A stretch of 64,000 nt of DNA from Millisia brevis NBRC 105863 (GTDB lineage Bacteria; Actinomycetota; Actinomycetes; Mycobacteriales; Mycobacteriaceae), in assembly GCF_001552615.1 (NCBI RefSeq), contig NZ_BCRN01000005.1, positions 248,001 through 312,000 of the forward strand, given 5' to 3'. Position numbers and translations under genes: made by a program. The notes under the pieces are model-generated. The model saw nothing but the letters and a program-made list of their open reading frames with translations. It had not been told where the DNA came from and searched no databases. Of this stretch, positions 24,702-33,194 are shown one piece after another. Numbering within the stretch: position 1 is the stretch's first letter; every line of letters begins with the position of its first letter.

Positions 24702-25454
24702 GTGTCGAAGAGCACCGGCGGGTCCGAGGACGCGTCAGCACCGGGCCCGGGCTCGCCGTCGGCGGCCCCCGGCACTCCTGCTTCGCCCTCGGCCGACCCC
24801 GGTTCGGCCCGGAGCACGCCCGCGTCGGCGAGGGGAACGCTGAACGCGGAGCACATCGCCCAAGCGACGCTGGCCCTCGGCGATCGGGACGGCGCCGCCG
24901 CGATGTCGATGCGGCGGATCGCCGCGGATCTCGGCTGCGACCCGATGGCCCTGTACCGGCACTTCCCGAACCGCACGGCGCTGCTCGACGCGGTCGCCGA
25001 CCTGGTGCTCGCCGAGGTCGACCTGCCGGACCCGGCGGCCAGGTGGGATCGCCGCGTCGCGGTGCTGTTGACCCGGATGCGCGCGGCGGCGGTGCGGCAT
25101 CCGGGGATCACCGCGCACATCGCTTCCCGACCGCCGCTGGGCGCCAACGGGCTGCGCGCCGGCGCCGTGCTGATCGGGGCGTTCACCGACGCGGGTCTGA
25201 CCCCGCGCGATGTCGTGCGGGCGACCCAGTTGATGGTCGCCTATCTGAGCAACGCCCTCGCGATGGCCGCCGCCACCGGCGGCGCCCCCGACGCCCGCTG
25301 GCAGCAGGTCGCCGACGCCCTGGCCACCCCCATCCCCACGGGCACCGACCTCCCCACCGCCGACCTCCCCCCGACCGGCTCCCTCGAGCAGTTCACCTAC
25401 GGCCTCGAAGTCCTCCTCACCGGCCTCGATCCCTCGACGATCCGGGAGGGTTAA
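24702..25454 (+). CDS. TetR-family transcriptional regulator
   Basis: A 250-residue regulator with an unusual low-complexity N-terminus of about 45 residues (Ser/Pro/Ala/Gly), then a TetR DNA-binding domain: LNAEHIAQATLALGDRDGAAAMSMRRIAADLGCDPMALYRHFPNRTALLDAV. The C-terminal domain resembles the TetR_C type used by drug-responsive members. A strong GGGGAGG site precedes the GTG at 24702, so the long N-terminus appears to be translated. Three palindromes upstream are its likely operators; it is divergent from a four-helix membrane protein. Confidence 0.88.
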   Translation: MSKSTGGSEDASAPGPGSPSAAPGTPASPSADPGSARSTPASARGTLNAEHIAQATLALGDRDGAAAMSMRRIAADLGCDPMALYRHFPNRTALLDAVADLVLAEVDLPDPAARWDRRVAVLLTRMRAAAVRHPGITAHIASRPPLGANGLRAGAVLIGAFTDAGLTPRDVVRATQLMVAYLSNALAMAAATGGAPDARWQQVADALATPIPTGTDLPTADLPPTGSLEQFTYGLEVLLTGLDPSTIREG

Positions 25455-25455
25455 C

Positions 25456-25470
25456 CGCGCCGAGCGCGGG
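25456..25470. terminator. Short hairpin between convergent tetR and MFS genes
   Basis: CCGCG (25456-25460) pairs with CGCGG (25466-25470) around a 5-base loop, exactly filling the gap between the two converging stop codons. The stem is short and lacks a T-tract. Confidence 0.3.
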
Positions 25471-26685
25471 TCAGCTTCCACTTTCGACGACGCGGGGGAG
25501 CCAGGTCAGGGCCAGGAGGGCGGCTAGGGCGGTCATGGCGAGGACGCCGATGACCAGGCCGGGCCAGGCGGCGGAGGTGTAGGCGAAGCCGAGGGCCCAG
25601 CCGAAGAGGCTCGACCCGGCGTAATAGCCCAGGTAGTAGAGCGAGGCGGCCTGGGAGCGGGCCGCGGGATCGGCGATGACCGGCGCCCACCCGGAGGCGA
25701 CCGAGTGGGCGGCGAAAAAGCCGGCCGTCAGCACCAGCAGCCCGACCATCACCGCCCAGAGCGCGTCGATCAGGGTCAGCGCCAGGCCGGCGGCCATGAT
25801 CGCGACCGAGCCGAGCAGCACCACCCGCCGGCCGTGTTCGGAGGCGAGGCGTCCGGCGCGCGGGGAGGCGACCGTGCCGGCGAGGTAGGCCAGGAAGAGC
25901 AGGCTCACCGCCCACAGCGGCAGCAGGAACGGCGGCGCGAGCAGCCGAAAGCCCAGGTAGTTGTAGATCGCGACGAAGCCGCCCATCAGCAGGAAGCCCT
26001 GGGCGTAGAGGGCGAGTTGGCGACGATCGCGCAGGTTGCGGGCCAGTTTGGTCCACAGCGGCAGGCCGGTGTGCGGGCGATCGCGGCCGGGGGTGAAGCC
26101 GCGGGCGCGGGGGATCAGGGCGATGAACAGCGCCGCCGAGATCAGGCAGAGCACGGCGACGGCGAAGACGCCCCAGCGCCACTGCCCCCAATCTCCGAAG
26201 GGGCCCGCGACCAGGCGGCCGAGCAATCCGCCGACCGTGGTACCGGCGATATAGCTGCCCGCCGCCGAGGCGGTATGCCGACCGTCGATCTCCTCGGCGA
26301 GATAGGCCAGCGCGATCGCGGGCACCGCACCCAGGGCGACGCCCTCGAGCAGCCGCGACGCCAGGAAGATCCCGAGGGTCGGCGCGAACGGGGCGCCGAG
26401 CCCGAGCAGCGTCGCGGCGATCACCCCGATCCCCATCGCGGGCACCCGGCCGATGCGGTCGGCCACCGAGGACCAGGCGATCACCGCGATCGCCAAACCC
26501 CCGGTGGCAACCGAGACGCTCAGTGCGGCGGTCGCCGGGGTGACCCCGTAGCCATCGGCGATGAACGGCAGAACCGCCTGGGTGGAGTAGAGCTGGGCGA
26601 AGGTCGCGATGCCGGCGCAGAAGAGCGCGATCAGGATGCGCCGGTAGGCGGTGCTCCCCGGTAGATGCCCCGTGAATTCGCCCAT
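25471..26685 (-). CDS. MFS transporter
   Basis: A 404-residue major facilitator with 12 predicted membrane segments. Motifs: AQLYSTQAVLPFIADGYGVTPA in helix 1-2, SSVADRIGRVPAMG in loop 2-3, LASRLLEGVALGAVPAIALAYLAEEI in helix 4-5. The overall pattern is like actinobacterial arabinose-efflux/YnfM-like permeases, but the substrate is unknown. I took the ATG at 26685 (after GGGGG) rather than the in-frame start at 26769 inside the L31 gene. A decayed partial copy of this gene lies at 20.5-20.66 kb. Confidence 0.85.
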   Translation of the reverse strand: MGEFTGHLPGSTAYRRILIALFCAGIATFAQLYSTQAVLPFIADGYGVTPATAALSVSVATGGLAIAVIAWSSVADRIGRVPAMGIGVIAATLLGLGAPFAPTLGIFLASRLLEGVALGAVPAIALAYLAEEIDGRHTASAAGSYIAGTTVGGLLGRLVAGPFGDWGQWRWGVFAVAVLCLISAALFIALIPRARGFTPGRDRPHTGLPLWTKLARNLRDRRQLALYAQGFLLMGGFVAIYNYLGFRLLAPPFLLPLWAVSLLFLAYLAGTVASPRAGRLASEHGRRVVLLGSVAIMAAGLALTLIDALWAVMVGLLVLTAGFFAAHSVASGWAPVIADPAARSQAASLYYLGYYAGSSLFGWALGFAYTSAAWPGLVIGVLAMTALAALLALTWLPRVVESGS

Positions 26686-26695
26686 CCCCCGGACG

Positions 26696-26977
26696 CTAGT
26701 CGCTGGGAGCGGACGCCTTCCTCGGTGCCCCGGTCCGCCGGCCGTAGCGGCGTTCGAACTTCTCGACACGGCCCTCGGTGTCCATCACGCGGCGCTCGCC
26801 GGTCCAGAACGGGTGCGAGGCGGCGGTGACGTCGACGGTGATCAGCGGATAGACATTGCCGTCGGTCCACTCGATGGTGCGGTCGGACGTCGCGGTGGAG
26901 CGGGTGAGGAAACGCGTGCCGACGGCGGCGTCCTCGAAGACTACCGGGTGGTAGTCGGGGTGGATATGGGGCCTCAT
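26696..26977 (-). CDS. rpmE2: 50S ribosomal protein L31 type B
   Basis: A 93-residue cysteine-free L31 paralogue (type B). Signature segments are [39 protein letters not shown] and VEKFERRYG. Type B L31 replaces the zinc-binding form under zinc limitation. It overlaps the end of the CobW-like gene by four bases, so both are probably read from the Zur-boxed promoter upstream of that gene. The 18-residue C-terminal basic tail is longer than in many relatives. Confidence 0.93.
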   Translation of the reverse strand: MRPHIHPDYHPVVFEDAAVGTRFLTRSTATSDRTIEWTDGNVYPLITVDVTAASHPFWTGERRVMDTEGRVEKFERRYGRRTGAPRKASAPSD

Positions 26978-28215
26978 CGGTGTCCCTCCTCGGGGAAGCC
27001 GGCGACCCGAAGGTCGTCGGCATCGGTCGCTTGGGTCTCGCTCAGTTCGTCGCAGGGGTCGTGGTGGGCGAACTCGAAGGGGTCCTCCCAGTCCTGACGG
27101 GACTCGTCGACCAGCTCGTCGTCGGTGAGCAGGGCCCAACGCAAAGCCGCCCGGATATGGTCGGGGTCGGCATCGACGGCCAGCGCGACCAGCGCGCTGT
27201 GCCGGTCGCCGGTCTCCGGTAGCCAGCGCAACGCGGCTCCCGCCAGCCGGGACAGCTCGAGGTCGCTGCGATCGTCCTCGGGAACGGCTGCCACCCACGT
27301 GTCGACAGACGCGATCTGCAGCCCGCCGCCTGCGGATTCCAGCCACAGCACGTGGTCGGGTTGAGTGGCGAGCCAGAGCCGGCCGCGGGCCGTGACCACC
27401 CCGTCGAGCAGGACGTCCAACGCCTGGTGCAGCCGCTCGGGGTGGAACGGGCGGATCGCCTCGAACTCGACCAGGGTCACCCCGGCGTCGGGTTCGGTGG
27501 GTGGCCCGCCGGCCAGAAGCGAGGCGTGGGGGTCGAATACCGGCGACGGACGATTGGTCAGTGGCGTGCCGGTCAATCGGACCGCGGCCTGTGCGGGGGA
27601 TCGATCGATGGGAGCGTTCGGCGCAAGTCGGGTCAGCACCGCGCGCAGACGGCCGTGGTCGTCGTCGGATTCGCCGACCACCAGCAGCGCATCCGCCGCC
27701 TGAACACCGGCGACCGCGATCTGGGCGAGGGTGCGATCGTCCTCGATGCCCCAGCGTTGGTCGACGGTGTCCTCACCCAGCGCCTCGGTCAGCCAGGTCG
27801 CCGCGTCGACCGCCGTGACCACGGCGTCGACCCGCACATCGCGTCCGGCGGGTGCCTCGATGCGTCCGACGATGCCGCCGACGATCACCTCGTCGATCGC
27901 GCGTTCGACCTCGGCCGGCTCCAGCAGCGGGTCGAGCGCCACGACGATGCGGGCGACCCCGCTGCGCTGCGAGAGTGTCCGCAGCAGGGGCAGCAGGTCG
28001 TGCCGCAGGGTGCAGGACACGCAGCCGTGCACCGGCTCGAGCAGGGCCAACCATTCGCTGGCGCCGCGCCGAATCGTTCGGGTGATCAGCCCCTCGCGCA
28101 GCAGGCTCAGGTCGTGGGCCACCACGACGGTGCCCGGCTGCCGCAACAGGTCGGCCAGTCCGGTCACCCCGTCGCGGGCGCCCGCGAGGATCACCACCGG
28201 AGTCCTGGTGTCCAC
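26974..28215 (-). CDS. CobW-family zinc chaperone-like protein with degenerate P-loop (Rv0106-like)
   Basis: A protein of about 413 residues related to the COG0523/CobW metal-chaperone GTPases. The metal-site motif is kept as [16 protein letters not shown], and the C-terminal CobW_C region appears in [30 protein letters not shown]. The Walker A motif is not: where GxxGxGKT should be, the protein has [16 protein letters not shown], with no Lys. The same degeneration occurs in the mycobacterial Rv0106 group. I prefer the GTG at 28215, 5 bases after AAAGGG, because the longer start at 28242 would lie inside a Zur-like box. It is translationally coupled to rpmE2. Confidence 0.82.
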   Translation of the reverse strand: MDTRTPVVILAGARDGVTGLADLLRQPGTVVVAHDLSLLREGLITRTIRRGASEWLALLEPVHGCVSCTLRHDLLPLLRTLSQRSGVARIVVALDPLLEPAEVERAIDEVIVGGIVGRIEAPAGRDVRVDAVVTAVDAATWLTEALGEDTVDQRWGIEDDRTLAQIAVAGVQAADALLVVGESDDDHGRLRAVLTRLAPNAPIDRSPAQAAVRLTGTPLTNRPSPVFDPHASLLAGGPPTEPDAGVTLVEFEAIRPFHPERLHQALDVLLDGVVTARGRLWLATQPDHVLWLESAGGGLQIASVDTWVAAVPEDDRSDLELSRLAGAALRWLPETGDRHSALVALAVDADPDHIRAALRWALLTDDELVDESRQDWEDPFEFAHHDPCDELSETQATDADDLRVAGFPEEGHR

Positions 28216-28226
28216 CACATCCCTTT

Positions 28227-28241
28227 CGACAATGATTTTCA
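28227..28241 (-). promoter_or_regulatory. Zur-like box upstream of cobW-rpmE2
   Basis: CGACAATGATTTTCA matches the actinobacterial Zur consensus TGAAAATGATTTTCA at 13 of 15 positions. It lies about 12 bases upstream of the preferred GTG start of the CobW-like gene, so Zur binding would repress cobW-rpmE2 when zinc is plentiful. Confidence 0.7.
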
Positions 28242-28281
28242 TTAATGCCGTCGCGAGCGTACTCTCGATCACAGCAGTTGT

Positions 28282-28296
28282 CGAAAACGATTATCA
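28282..28296 (+). promoter_or_regulatory. Zur-like box upstream of rpmB-rpmG-rpsR
   Basis: CGAAAACGATTATCA matches the Zur consensus TGAAAATGATTTTCA at 12 of 15 positions and ends 12 bases before the L28 start codon. With the box at 28227 it gives one Zur site per divergent operon. Confidence 0.68.
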
Positions 28297-28308
28297 ATAA
28301 GGGGAGAC

Positions 28309-28545
28309 ATGTCCGCGCACTGCCAGGTCACCGGGCGACAGCCGGGCTTCGGTAAGGCGGTGTCGCATTCGCACCGCCGCACAAACCGTCGCTGGAATCC
28401 GAACGTTCAACGCAAGACCTACTGGGTGCCCAGCCTCGGGCGGCGGGTCACGCTGACCGTGTCCGCCAAGGGCATCAAGACCATCGACCGCGACGGCATC
28501 GAGACCGTCGTCGCCCGCATCCGCGCGCGGGGGGAGAAGCTCTGA
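28309..28545 (+). CDS. rpmB: 50S ribosomal protein L28 (zinc-independent paralogue)
   Basis: A 78-residue L28: [31 protein letters not shown] then [21 protein letters not shown]. Only one cysteine (Cys5) remains, so it lacks a zinc ribbon and belongs to the zinc-limitation set. First gene of rpmB-rpmG-rpsR, with a GGGGAG site and a Zur-like box directly upstream. Confidence 0.95.
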   Translation: MSAHCQVTGRQPGFGKAVSHSHRRTNRRWNPNVQRKTYWVPSLGRRVTLTVSAKGIKTIDRDGIETVVARIRARGEKL

Positions 28546-28709
28546 TGGCCCGCAATGAGATCCGCCCGATCGTGAAGCTGAAGTCCACGGCCGGAACCGG
28601 TTACACCTACGTCACCCGCAAGAACCGGCGCAACGATCCCGATCGGATGGTGCTGCGCAAGTACGACCCGAGGATCCGCCGGCACGTCGACTTCCGAGAG
28701 GAGCGCTGA
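28545..28709 (+). CDS. rpmG: 50S ribosomal protein L33 (zinc-independent paralogue)
   Basis: A 54-residue L33 with no cysteines: [40 protein letters not shown]. Its ATG overlaps the L28 stop codon by one base. The absence of the two CxxC pairs marks it as the form expressed when zinc is short. Confidence 0.95.
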   Translation: MARNEIRPIVKLKSTAGTGYTYVTRKNRRNDPDRMVLRKYDPRIRRHVDFREER

Positions 28710-28710
28710 G

Positions 28711-28968
28711 ATGGCCGCCCGACGATCCCGCACCGGTGGGCCCGCGAAGCCCGAGAAGCCCCGCAAGCTTCGGCGCAATCCGCTGCGCGCCGCCGGGCTC
28801 GAGACCGTGCACTACACCGACGTCGCGTTCCTGCGGACGTTCATTTCCGATCGCGGCAAGATCCGCAGTCGCCGCGTCTCCGGCCTGACTCCGCAGGAGC
28901 AGCGGCAGGTCGCGATCGCGATCAAGAACGCCCGGGAGATGGCGCTGCTTCCCTATCCGGGGCGGTAA
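28711..28968 (+). CDS. rpsR: 30S ribosomal protein S18 (zinc-independent paralogue)
   Basis: An 85-residue S18 without cysteines: [22 protein letters not shown] and [30 protein letters not shown]. It follows L33 by one base. The S14 paralogue often found in this operon type is not present between L33 and S18 here. Confidence 0.95.
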   Translation: MAARRSRTGGPAKPEKPRKLRRNPLRAAGLETVHYTDVAFLRTFISDRGKIRSRRVSGLTPQEQRQVAIAIKNAREMALLPYPGR

Positions 28969-28990
28969 TCCGGAGACCGACCGCCGGTCG

Positions 28991-30259
28991 GTGCGCCTCC
29001 GTAGACTCGGCGTCGTGAGGGGCACCGGGGATCGCCGTCGCGCCGAGATCGAGGCATTGGCCGACCTCGCGACCGACGAGTTCGCGGGAGCCGTCGCCGG
29101 CATTCACGACGTCCACCGGGCGATCACCGACCGCATCTTCCGTTCGGCCGGTCGGGGCATCGGCCGCGCCGTCACCCCCGTCCGCGCCCTGCACGACGGC
29201 ATCACCGACGGCGTTTACGCCACGATCGACGCGGTCGCCCGCACGGTGGGTGGAGCGGTGGCGGCGAATCCGGATTGGCCGGGGGATCGGCCCCCGTCGG
29301 AGACCGTGCGGGGTGCGTCGGTCATCGGGGCGGCGCTCGGTCTGATCGGCGATCACCTCGAGGCCGACGGCTCCCCGCTGGCGGATCACCCGGTCACGGT
29401 GCGGGTGGACGGCTCGATCGTGTCGTTCGACGAGCCGGGCGACGAGCTCGACGCCCGTGAGGTCTTCGAGGGTGCCGGTGGCCACGTCGTCGTGCTGTTG
29501 CACGGCCTCTGCGAGTCCGAATTTGCCTGGGGATCAGGCGGTATCGACGCAGATGACTACGGCGTCCGGCTCGCGGCCGACCTCGGGTCCACCCCGATCT
29601 ACGTGCGGTACAACAGCGGCCGACACATCAGCAGCAATGGTTCGGACCTGGCGGGTCTGCTCGAACGGTTGGTCACCGGGTGGCCGGTGCCGGTGACCCG
29701 ACTCGACCTGATCGGGCATTCGATGGGCGGCCTGGTGGCCCGCGCCGCGGCCCACCGGGCGGAGGCCGACGGGATGACCTGGCCGACAGTGGTATCCGCC
29801 ACCGTCAGCCTCGGCACCCCGCATCTCGGGGCTCCGCTGGAGGAGGCCGCCCACTACGGCAGCGCCGCCCTCGCCGCGATCCCCGAGACCGCCGCGCTGA
29901 GTCGACTACTGCGGCGGCGCAGTGCGGGTATCCGCGATCTGCGCGGCGGTTCGATCGTCGACGAGGACTGGGACGGTCGCGACGCCGATGCCCTCGGACG
30001 GGCTGTCGCCGCCGAGGTTCCCCTGCTGCCCAACGCCACCCACTACTTCGTGACCGCCACGATCACCCGCGACAGCCGCCACCCGCTCGGCCGATTGCTC
30101 GGTGACGGACTCGTGCTCACCCCGAGCGGGTCGGGCCGCCGGCGGGCCCGCCGCATCGGGTTCGCCGAGGACGCCGGGTTGCACGTCGGCGGTACCCACC
30201 ACCTTGCCCTGCTCCGGTCGGACGCGGTCTACGACCAGCTGCGGGAGTGGCTCCGCTAG
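28991..30259 (+). CDS. Alpha/beta-hydrolase (lipase/esterase with PGAP1-like fold)
   Basis: A 422-residue serine hydrolase. Residues 1 to about 150 are a helical N-terminal region (EFAGAVAGIHDVHRAITDRIF). The hydrolase domain starts with the oxyanion strand VVVLLHGLCESEFAW, has the nucleophile elbow DLIGHSMGGLVARAAA followed by SLGTPHLGAPLEEA, typical of PGAP1/lipase class enzymes, and a likely catalytic His in GGTHHLALL. No signal peptide is seen, so it may be cytoplasmic or membrane-associated. GTG starts at 28991 or 29015 are possible. The substrate is unknown. Confidence 0.82.
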   Translation: MRLRRLGVVRGTGDRRRAEIEALADLATDEFAGAVAGIHDVHRAITDRIFRSAGRGIGRAVTPVRALHDGITDGVYATIDAVARTVGGAVAANPDWPGDRPPSETVRGASVIGAALGLIGDHLEADGSPLADHPVTVRVDGSIVSFDEPGDELDAREVFEGAGGHVVVLLHGLCESEFAWGSGGIDADDYGVRLAADLGSTPIYVRYNSGRHISSNGSDLAGLLERLVTGWPVPVTRLDLIGHSMGGLVARAAAHRAEADGMTWPTVVSATVSLGTPHLGAPLEEAAHYGSAALAAIPETAALSRLLRRRSAGIRDLRGGSIVDEDWDGRDADALGRAVAAEVPLLPNATHYFVTATITRDSRHPLGRLLGDGLVLTPSGSGRRRARRIGFAEDAGLHVGGTHHLALLRSDAVYDQLREWLR

Positions 30260-30278
30260 CTGTACAGCCAGCGAGCAG

Positions 30279-31091
30279 TCAGCGGGCCGTCCACCGCGTT
30301 TCCCGACGCTCGCGCCAGGCTCGAATCCCCTCCAGCCGATCGGCACTCGCGTAAGGATCGGGGCCCACACCCAGCCGCACGGCGGTCGACACCGGCAGGT
30401 TCTGCGCCTCGGTGTTCAACGCCTTGATCTTGCGCTGCGTCAGGGGAGCATTGGCGACCAGCCGACCGACCAGGTCCGCGACCGCCGCGTCGAACTCGTC
30501 GGCGGCGACCACCCGATTGACCAGGCCCCATTGCAGCGCGGTCTCCGCGGTGGTCGGTTCCCCGAGGTAGAGCATCTCGTAGGCCAACGCCCGCGGCACG
30601 ATTCGCGGCAGGACCACTGCGGCGAACACCGCGCCCATACCCCGTTTCGCCTCGGGGAGCGCCAGCTGAGTACCGGCGACCGCGATACGCAGGTCGCAGG
30701 CCAGTGCCATCTCGAGTCCACCGCCGACGGCCGTCCCGTTGATGGCGGCGACGGTGGGCTTGGGCCACTGCAGGATCGCCTCGTGCAGGGAGCGGTGCCG
30801 ACCGCTGCTGAGCATGGTCGCGATCCGGGCGGAGACCTCGGGGCGGGCGGCGTCGTGCAGGTCGAGGCCGGAGGAGAAGTACCGGCCGGTGCCGGTAATC
30901 ACCAGCGCCCGGACGTCGTCGTCATCGGCGAGCGCGTCGAGACGTTCTGCGAGTTCCTCGGTCGCCGAGATGGTGACGGCGTTGGCGCGGTCCTCGCGGG
31001 TCAGCCTGACGGTGGCCACCCGATCCTCGACCGTCAGGGTGAACCTCGGATCGTCGGTGTCCACGGCGGGGGTGGATTCGGTGCTGGTCAT
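30279..31091 (-). CDS. Enoyl-CoA hydratase/isomerase family protein
   Basis: A 270-residue crotonase-fold enzyme acting on a CoA thioester. Oxyanion-hole segments are ALVITGTGRYFSSGLDL and AAINGTAVGGGLEMALACDLRIA; LPEAKRGMGAVFAAVVLPRIV follows, with Gly in place of one of the two usual catalytic glutamates. It could therefore be an isomerase, hydratase or hydrolase. Last gene of the four-gene operon from 34363; four bases separate it from the preceding crotonase gene. Confidence 0.88.
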   Translation of the reverse strand: MTSTESTPAVDTDDPRFTLTVEDRVATVRLTREDRANAVTISATEELAERLDALADDDDVRALVITGTGRYFSSGLDLHDAARPEVSARIATMLSSGRHRSLHEAILQWPKPTVAAINGTAVGGGLEMALACDLRIAVAGTQLALPEAKRGMGAVFAAVVLPRIVPRALAYEMLYLGEPTTAETALQWGLVNRVVAADEFDAAVADLVGRLVANAPLTQRKIKALNTEAQNLPVSTAVRLGVGPDPYASADRLEGIRAWRERRETRWTAR

Positions 31092-31095
31092 GTGG

Positions 31096-31875
31096 TTATC
31101 TCCCCTCGAAGACGGGTTCGCGCCGTTCGCGTGCGGCGGCGATACCCTCGGCCCAGTCGGCGGTTGCCACCAGGCGCTGTTGTTCGGTCAGTTCGCGCGG
31201 CAGCACGGCCCGCACGGCCGCAACAAGATCCGCACGGGTCGTGGCCCGCACGGATCGCACGGCCAGGGGCGCCGCCACGGCCCAGGCGCGGGCCCGCCGG
31301 TGTGCGGCCGCACGCACCCCAGTGGCGTCGATCACCTCGTCGACCAGGCCCCACTGCTCGGCCTGCGCGGCGCGCACCTCGCATCCGGTGCCCAGGAGGA
31401 CGGCGGCGCGGCGGCGGCCGATCGCATCGGCCAGGGTGACGCTCAGGCCGAAGCCGGGGTGGAAACCCAGGCGGGTGAAGTTCGGTGACAACCGCACATC
31501 GTCGGCGGCCACCCGTTCGTCGGCGACCATCGCCAGGCCGAGACCGCCGCCGATGGCCGCCCCGTGCAGGGCCGCGACGATCGGCAGTTCGGTGTCGAAC
31601 AAATCGGCCGCGATCTCGTAGAGATGCCGCCCGGTCGCCGGGTGCTGCAGGGTGAGTGGGCTCGAAAAGTCTGCTCCGGCACAGAAGTTACGCCCGGAGG
31701 CGCACAACACCACCGCTCGGGTCAGGCCGTCGTCGGCCAGAGCCCGCAAGGTCCGTTCGAGATCGGCCAATAGGACCGCGTCGAAGTAGTTGTGCGGGGG
31801 TCGGACGATCTCGATCTGCGCCACGGTCCCGTCGCGGGTGATCCGCAGGTCCGTGGCGGCCTGCCCGGCGCTCAC
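31096..31875 (-). CDS. Enoyl-CoA hydratase/isomerase family protein
   Basis: A 259-residue crotonase-fold enzyme. The CoA-binding and oxyanion segments are AVVLCASGRNFCAGADFS and ALHGAAIGGGLGLAMVADERVA, then SPNFTRLGFHPGFGLSVTLADAIGRRRAAVL. The GTG at 31875 overlaps the MHS-transporter stop by four bases; the longer frame into that gene is rejected. Paralogous to but clearly different from the next crotonase gene, so two successive steps, or two substrates, are likely. Confidence 0.87.
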   Translation of the reverse strand: MSAGQAATDLRITRDGTVAQIEIVRPPHNYFDAVLLADLERTLRALADDGLTRAVVLCASGRNFCAGADFSSPLTLQHPATGRHLYEIAADLFDTELPIVAALHGAAIGGGLGLAMVADERVAADDVRLSPNFTRLGFHPGFGLSVTLADAIGRRRAAVLLGTGCEVRAAQAEQWGLVDEVIDATGVRAAAHRRARAWAVAAPLAVRSVRATTRADLVAAVRAVLPRELTEQQRLVATADWAEGIAAARERREPVFEGR

Positions 31876-33194
31876 GGCAGCGGCTTTCGGGCCGTTTCCC
31901 GCAGGGTCAGCACGGTCAGGAAGCTGACCAGCGAGACCACCGAAACGTACCAGCCGAAGACGTTCACCCATCCGATGCTCTGCAGACTGGTGGCCAACAA
32001 CGGTGCGGTGCCGCCGAATACGGCGACTGCGATCGAGTACGGCAGCGCGATGCCGCTGACTCGGATGCGAGCCGGGAAGAGTTCCGCCATCAGCGATCCG
32101 GACACCGCGGTCGCACCGCTGAGCATCACCAGCGCCAGCCCCTGCACGATCACCAGATTCAGGAAGGTGCCGTCGATCGCCGACAGCAGGAACGGCCCGC
32201 CGACCACAAAGCTCAGCGCGGAGATCCCGATAACCGGCTTGCGCCCCCAGCGATCCGACAGCGCGCCCGCGATCGGTTGGGCGATCAGGAAGAGGATCAG
32301 GGTGATCATGATCGCGCGGAGCGAGTCACCCTTGTCCAATCCGTGGTCGGTAACCGCGAGCGTCGGCAGGTAGGCGGTCAGGGTGTAGGTGACCACCGCA
32401 GGCCCCACGGTGAACCCGATCAACGTCAGGGTGGCCCGAGGGTATTGCCGCAGGCTGTCGAATACACCGGGGCGGCTGCGCTTTTCGTTCGTATCCAGCA
32501 CAATGTCCGCTGTCTCGATGGCATTGCGCCGGATATACCAACCGGCCAGGGCCAGAACGGCGCCGAGGAAGAACAGAATCCGCCAGCCGTAGGACTCCAT
32601 CCCGTCGTTGCCGATCATGCCCAGCAGCAACGCGCCCAATACCGACAGCAGAACCTTGCCGGCATTGGAGCCGACGTACAGCAGCGAGCCGTACAGCCCG
32701 CGCCGCGCGTCCGGCGCCGATTCGGAGATGAAGCTGGCCGCCGCACCCCATTCGCCGCCGGTCGAGATGCCCTGTACGAGCCGAGCCACGGTGAGCAGCA
32801 GCGGCGCCAGTAGGCCGATCTGGTCGTAGGTGGGCATGACCGCGATCGCGAGGCTGCCGAGCCCCATCATCGAGATCGACAGGGTCAGCGCGGCCCGTCG
32901 ACCGTGGCGGTCTCCGTACGCGCCCAGAATCATTCCGCCGAAGGGTCGGGCGAGGAAGCCGATGGCGAAGACGCCGAAGGTGCCGATCAGCGGTAGCAGG
33001 TCGGAACCGGTGTCGTCGGGGAAGAAGGCGTGGGCGAAGAAGATCGCCAGGTAGCTGTAGACCGCCCAGTCGAACCATTCGACCATGTGCCCGAAGACGC
33101 CGGCGACGATCTGCTTGCGTCGGTGGCGAACGAGGTCGCGCTCGTCGGCCGCGCGGTTCGAGTGCTCGGCGTCGGGCGTGTCGAGGTCGCTCAT
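31872..33194 (-). CDS. MHS-family (MFS) metabolite:H+ symporter
   Basis: A 440-residue permease of the metabolite:H+ symporter group (ShiA/KgtP/ProP-like), with 12 membrane segments. The N-terminal RRKQIVAGVFGHMVEWFDWAVYSYLA, loop 2-3 GAYGDRHGRRAALTLSI and helix 5 GISTGGEWGAAASFISESAP are characteristic. It probably imports the organic acid or carnitine-like substrate that the neighbouring CoA-transferase activates. Overlaps both flanking genes by four bases. Confidence 0.9.
   Translation of the reverse strand: MSDLDTPDAEHSNRAADERDLVRHRRKQIVAGVFGHMVEWFDWAVYSYLAIFFAHAFFPDDTGSDLLPLIGTFGVFAIGFLARPFGGMILGAYGDRHGRRAALTLSISMMGLGSLAIAVMPTYDQIGLLAPLLLTVARLVQGISTGGEWGAAASFISESAPDARRGLYGSLLYVGSNAGKVLLSVLGALLLGMIGNDGMESYGWRILFFLGAVLALAGWYIRRNAIETADIVLDTNEKRSRPGVFDSLRQYPRATLTLIGFTVGPAVVTYTLTAYLPTLAVTDHGLDKGDSLRAIMITLILFLIAQPIAGALSDRWGRKPVIGISALSFVVGGPFLLSAIDGTFLNLVIVQGLALVMLSGATAVSGSLMAELFPARIRVSGIALPYSIAVAVFGGTAPLLATSLQSIGWVNVFGWYVSVVSLVSFLTVLTLRETARKPLP

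Noticed and set aside
30259-30268. GCTGTACAGC palindrome between the lipase and crotonase genes as a terminator
   Set aside because: A loop-less 10-bp palindrome cannot form a useful hairpin, and it overlaps the lipase stop codon.
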